Assembly (NCBI RefSeq): GCF_009828745.1 | Contig: NZ_WTSX01000001.1 | Location: forward strand, 62,001 to 126,000 | Direction: 5' to 3' | Source of the DNA: Erysipelothrix anatis | Lineage (GTDB): Bacteria > Bacillota_I > Bacilli_A > Erysipelotrichales > Erysipelotrichaceae | DNA length: 64,000 nucleotides | Notes under the pieces: generated by a model | What the model was told of the DNA's origin: nothing | Database searches by the model: none | What the model saw: the letters and a program-made list of their open reading frames with translations, nothing else | In this document: in pieces, positions 61,351 to 64,000 of the stretch | Numbering within the stretch: position 1 is the stretch's first letter | Layout of the letters: the number at the start of each line of letters is the position of its first letter | Made by a program: the position numbers and the translations under genes

Positions 61351-63105
61351 TTAGTTAAAGTGATATGAATTTAAGAATTTTAGTGCTTTAATCATTTTGG
61401 GATTACCACCAGCTAACGGTCTCCAATCAAATTGAATGGTTGTTGCGCCAGCATCTTCGAGATTATCTGCAAAACTTTTTAGTCCAACATTAATAATTTT
61501 AGGTGATGCTGAAATAAGGTCAGTGATAGCTTCTGAATATGGTAACTCAATCTTTTCGGTAATTGCGTTCTCTTCGACTGGTAATTGTGTATATTGAACG
61601 TTAAAGCCAAGATATTGTAATGATGTCAAGACTGCATGAGCATTACTTTCTGCGACAAAGACACCGATATCTTGAAGAATTTGAGTTTGGGCAGCAAGGT
61701 CTTGAGGATCACGTTGTGTACCGCAAATTGTTGCAACAAACTGTAAATCACGGTTTGCTTGACGTGCTTCTTGCATTAATTCAAGAATGGTTGGTGCAAG
61801 TGAACCAGCCATGTCGGCATGAGATCCATACCCTAAAACCACATCAAACAATACAACACCTGTTCGTGGATCTTTAGCCGCTTCTTTCATTAATTCAATC
61901 CGTTTACTTGGATCAATCATTGGATGCGGACGCCCTTGGGTATATTCATCATCCCCTAGGTCGATAACTTCAAAGCCATCATGGTTCAGCATGAATCCGT
62001 GTGGTTTTTTACCACCTTTTGGTAACTCGAGTGCTTCTTCAATTAGCATTGCTGCTTCCGATGCTAACGTTCCGCCAGAATAGTAACCTTTGATGACAGA
62101 TCCTTCTAAGCTTGCGATCGGTGCTACAGCAGGACGGTTCATATCCAATTCACGTGGATTTTTACCTTCAGACAAAGCAACTGCTGCTTTTGCAGCTTCT
62201 TCCAAGGTATACGCATGATAGATATTACGTTCATGATGCGTTGGCTTCGCACCTAAGAATAGTGTGACGACCGGTTTGTCTAACGTACGTAAGTAGTTTT
62301 CAATTTTTTCTTGAACGACTTTTGAAGGTGGTTTGGATACTACCATAATCACCTTTGTATCAGCTTGTGCTTGAAGATGGTGTATACTATCCAGCATTGT
62401 AATACCTTGAACAGCTTCATTAAGGTCACGACCCCCGGTTCCAAGAGCACTTGAAATACCTTCGCCCGCTTTATCGATAAGAGTTGTTACTTCTTGAATT
62501 CCCGTTCCTGATGCACCAACAACGCCGATTGTCCCTTGTTGAACTTTATTTGTAAAGGCGATAGGAACACCAGCAATGATTCCCGTTCCACAATCTGGAC
62601 CCATAACAAGCAGATCCAATTGGTGTGCTTTTTCTTTTAGTCGCACTTCATCTTCGAGCGAAACGTTGTCACTAAACAAAAATACATTAAGACCTTTGTC
62701 TAAAGCTGTATCCGCTTCGTCGGCAGCATATATCCCTGGAATCGAGAATACGGCTAAATTTGCATCCGGTAACGCTTTGAGTGCATTGTCCCAATTACGA
62801 ACAACGGTCGTTTGCGTTGCGCCATCCTCTTTATCACTTTTGTTGAGAAATTCTTCAATTGCATCCATGACAACATCCACAGTTTCTGCTTCATTGACGT
62901 CCATAACAATTGCGATATCATCTGCTGCAGCGCTCGCAACATCTTCTGTTAAGAGATCAGCTTGGCCAAAGATATCTTTATTGGCAGCTGTGGCCATCAT
63001 GATTGACACACGATTGACACCCTCAAGTGCGGCAATTTCATTCGTCAACAACATGAGTACAACTGAATCTTTATATGCATTCTTTTTAATAATTGTTTTT
63101 AACAT
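61351..63105 (-). CDS. fdrA: FdrA-family protein (acyl-CoA-synthetase-like subunit, AllF-like)
   Basis: The 584-aa protein belongs to the FdrA family, related to succinyl-CoA synthetase alpha and beta subunits. It has VVGASGTGIQEVTTLIDKAG near 185, GTGGRDLNEAVQGITMLDSI near 212 and VLFDVVLGYGSHADMAGSLA near 405. The FdrA family partners with DUF1116 and DUF2877 proteins in carbamoyl transfer (oxamate carbamoyltransferase in E. coli). I chose ATG 63105 over the frame opening at 63159 because AAAGGA precedes it and the family N-terminus (MLKTIIKKNAYKDSVVLM) starts there. A promoter for it is likely in 63106-63240. Confidence 0.9.
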   Translation of the reverse strand: MLKTIIKKNAYKDSVVLMLLTNEIAALEGVNRVSIMMATAANKDIFGQADLLTEDVASAAADDIAIVMDVNEAETVDVVMDAIEEFLNKSDKEDGATQTTVVRNWDNALKALPDANLAVFSIPGIYAADEADTALDKGLNVFLFSDNVSLEDEVRLKEKAHQLDLLVMGPDCGTGIIAGVPIAFTNKVQQGTIGVVGASGTGIQEVTTLIDKAGEGISSALGTGGRDLNEAVQGITMLDSIHHLQAQADTKVIMVVSKPPSKVVQEKIENYLRTLDKPVVTLFLGAKPTHHERNIYHAYTLEEAAKAAVALSEGKNPRELDMNRPAVAPIASLEGSVIKGYYSGGTLASEAAMLIEEALELPKGGKKPHGFMLNHDGFEVIDLGDDEYTQGRPHPMIDPSKRIELMKEAAKDPRTGVVLFDVVLGYGSHADMAGSLAPTILELMQEARQANRDLQFVATICGTQRDPQDLAAQTQILQDIGVFVAESNAHAVLTSLQYLGFNVQYTQLPVEENAITEKIELPYSEAITDLISASPKIINVGLKSFADNLEDAGATTIQFDWRPLAGGNPKMIKALKFLNSYHFN

Positions 63106-63245
63106 AGCACATGTCCTTTCCTGCTTTATGTACTTTAATCTTAATCGGTCAATGCACATGAGTCATTATCCAATCTAGATAAACAAATGGGCAATTCTTA
63201 TCCGAAATCGACGATTTGTTTAGAAAATATGGCTATCTAAAATGA

Positions 63246-63286
63246 GAAAAAGACGCTCAGATTCGGAAATCGAGAACGTCTTTTTC
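63246..63286 (-). terminator. Terminator of the amidohydrolase gene
   Basis: GAAAAAGACG and CGTCTTTTTC form a 10-bp stem with an inner CTC/GAG pairing and T-rich tail. The amidohydrolase and the FdrA genes are therefore separate transcripts or only partly read through. Confidence 0.8.
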
Positions 63287-63292
63287 TTTTGA

Positions 63293-64000
63293 TTATTGAA
63301 GACCGAATCGAACAGTTTTTTCTGTTTCAACTGTGACGCGACCTGATTTAACAACGACCGATTTAATGGGTAAATCGATAATTGCATCACCATATGATGT
63401 TGTATCAAGAAGCACCATATCGGCATTATTGCCAATTGCAATACCATATCCTTCAAGACCCAATGCTTTCGCTGGGTTTGATGTGATCATTGGTAAGACT
63501 GTTGGTAAGTCGGCAGCACCACCTAGGTGTGCAACTGGAATTGCTAACATTGCGGTTTGGACAATATCGCCAGTTCCATAAGGTGTAAAAGCGTTACGAA
63601 TATTGTTTGTGGCAATACATACATTGACCCCTGCATCACGAAGTTTACGCATTGGCGTTACGGTACGACGTACATTGTAAGTATCATTACGAGCACCTAA
63701 GTGTAAATCTGTTGCAGGAAGGGCCATAACACTAATCCCTGCTTCAGCCATTAATTCAAGAATTGGTTGTAGTTCTTCAGGTGGTAACGCTGCGATAGCG
63801 GTTAAGTGACCAACTGATACTTTTCCTTGATAACCATTTTCAATTGTTTTCTTCGCAAGGTATTCAATTGAAATTTTATCAGCATCATCAGCAAAGTCTT
63901 GGTGTAAGTCTAGTGGTTTATCAAAACGTTTCGCAAGTTCAAAGACATAGTCGATATGCTCTTTTGCATCACGATCGTTGTAAGGAACTGCACCGACTAC
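63293..64000 (-). CDS. Amidohydrolase, cytosine-deaminase-like (partial, 5' end outside window)
   Basis: The frame is open from the window edge to the stop at 63293 (235 codons) and lacks its N-terminus. The visible part has LDLHQDFADDADKISIEYLA, VSVGHLTAIAALPPEELQP (a metal-site His), ISVMALPATDLHLGARND, NVCIATNNIRNAFTPYGTGD and the C-terminal TSNPAKALGLEGYGIAIGNN. These are cytosine-deaminase-like amidohydrolase features. It could hydrolyse a cyclic ureide or amidine. It lies upstream of FdrA, so it may supply the substrate of the pathway, but a terminator separates them. Confidence 0.85.
   Translation of the reverse strand, partial: VVGAVPYNDRDAKEHIDYVFELAKRFDKPLDLHQDFADDADKISIEYLAKKTIENGYQGKVSVGHLTAIAALPPEELQPILELMAEAGISVMALPATDLHLGARNDTYNVRRTVTPMRKLRDAGVNVCIATNNIRNAFTPYGTGDIVQTAMLAIPVAHLGGAADLPTVLPMITSNPAKALGLEGYGIAIGNNADMVLLDTTSYGDAIIDLPIKSVVVKSGRVTVETEKTVRFGLQ

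Overview
This 64 kb window is a chromosomal segment of a low-GC Gram-positive bacterium. It carries four wall-anchored proteins with sortase signals (LPATG or LPSTG, then a membrane segment and a basic tail), strong AGGAGG-type ribosome binding sites, CcpA-type cre sites, and Firmicute families such as YerC, MhqO/MhqD, TrmB, RpiR and PadR. The two secreted N-glycan endoglycosidases, the many PTS/ABC systems and the overall style fit the Erysipelotrichia. Erysipelothrix is my best guess, made by recognition and not by a search.

Layout, left to right. 1-2317: an LTA-synthase-like membrane enzyme (cut by the window edge) behind a diacylglycerol kinase, then a Nudix hydrolase. 2384-5227: a TrmB-type regulator, a TauE/SafE-type permease and an ornithine-cyclodeaminase (OCD)-family enzyme. 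5249-8287: an XRE regulator, a membrane protein, tRNA-Arg(CCG), a Gfo/Idh/MocA oxidoreductase and a DUF2871 protein. 8400-15435: a large GH85 endo-beta-N-acetylglucosaminidase and a second LPXTG protein. 15569-17905: an MhqD/MhqO-like pair and an acetyltransferase. 18054-21511: a PTS IIC permease, a Cys/Met-type PLP enzyme and an RpiR regulator. 21646-24270: two DUF2812 proteins under a PadR regulator. 24364-31233: a complete galactose uptake operon (mglB-mglA-mglC-galK-galM) with its LacI-type regulator. 31280-37661: a third DUF2812 protein, a two-component system headed by a possible 23-residue membrane peptide, YerC, a polar amino-acid ABC transporter and a YtxH-like protein. 37662-40742: a decayed stretch and two unrecognised membrane proteins that appear to share a domain. 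40996-46115: a wall-anchored GH18 endoglycosidase, a glyoxalase-fold protein and a beta-helix LPXTG protein. 46375-50524: two possible small genes, a TetR regulator and a BCCT transporter with a second OCD-family enzyme. 50674-52928: gene remnants, tRNA-Val(GAC) and DUF1307 lipoproteins. 53125-58131: a secreted M23 peptidase, asnA and a zinc ABC transporter. 58318-64000: a carbamoyl-compound fermentation cluster (amidohydrolase, FdrA, DUF1116, DUF2877, carbamate kinase).

How genes work together. The GH85 and GH18 enzymes would release N-glycans from host glycoproteins at the cell surface. Both have a cre-like site on their promoter, and a galactose operon lies nearby. The FdrA-DUF1116-DUF2877-ArcC set matches the parts of the oxamate carbamoyltransferase plus carbamate kinase system of allantoin fermentation, which yields ATP from a carbamoyl compound. 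The zinc operon has two matching operators flanking a near-consensus promoter. The two OCD-family operons lie about 45 kb apart yet share the same CRP/FNR-like dyad upstream, which suggests one shared regulator.
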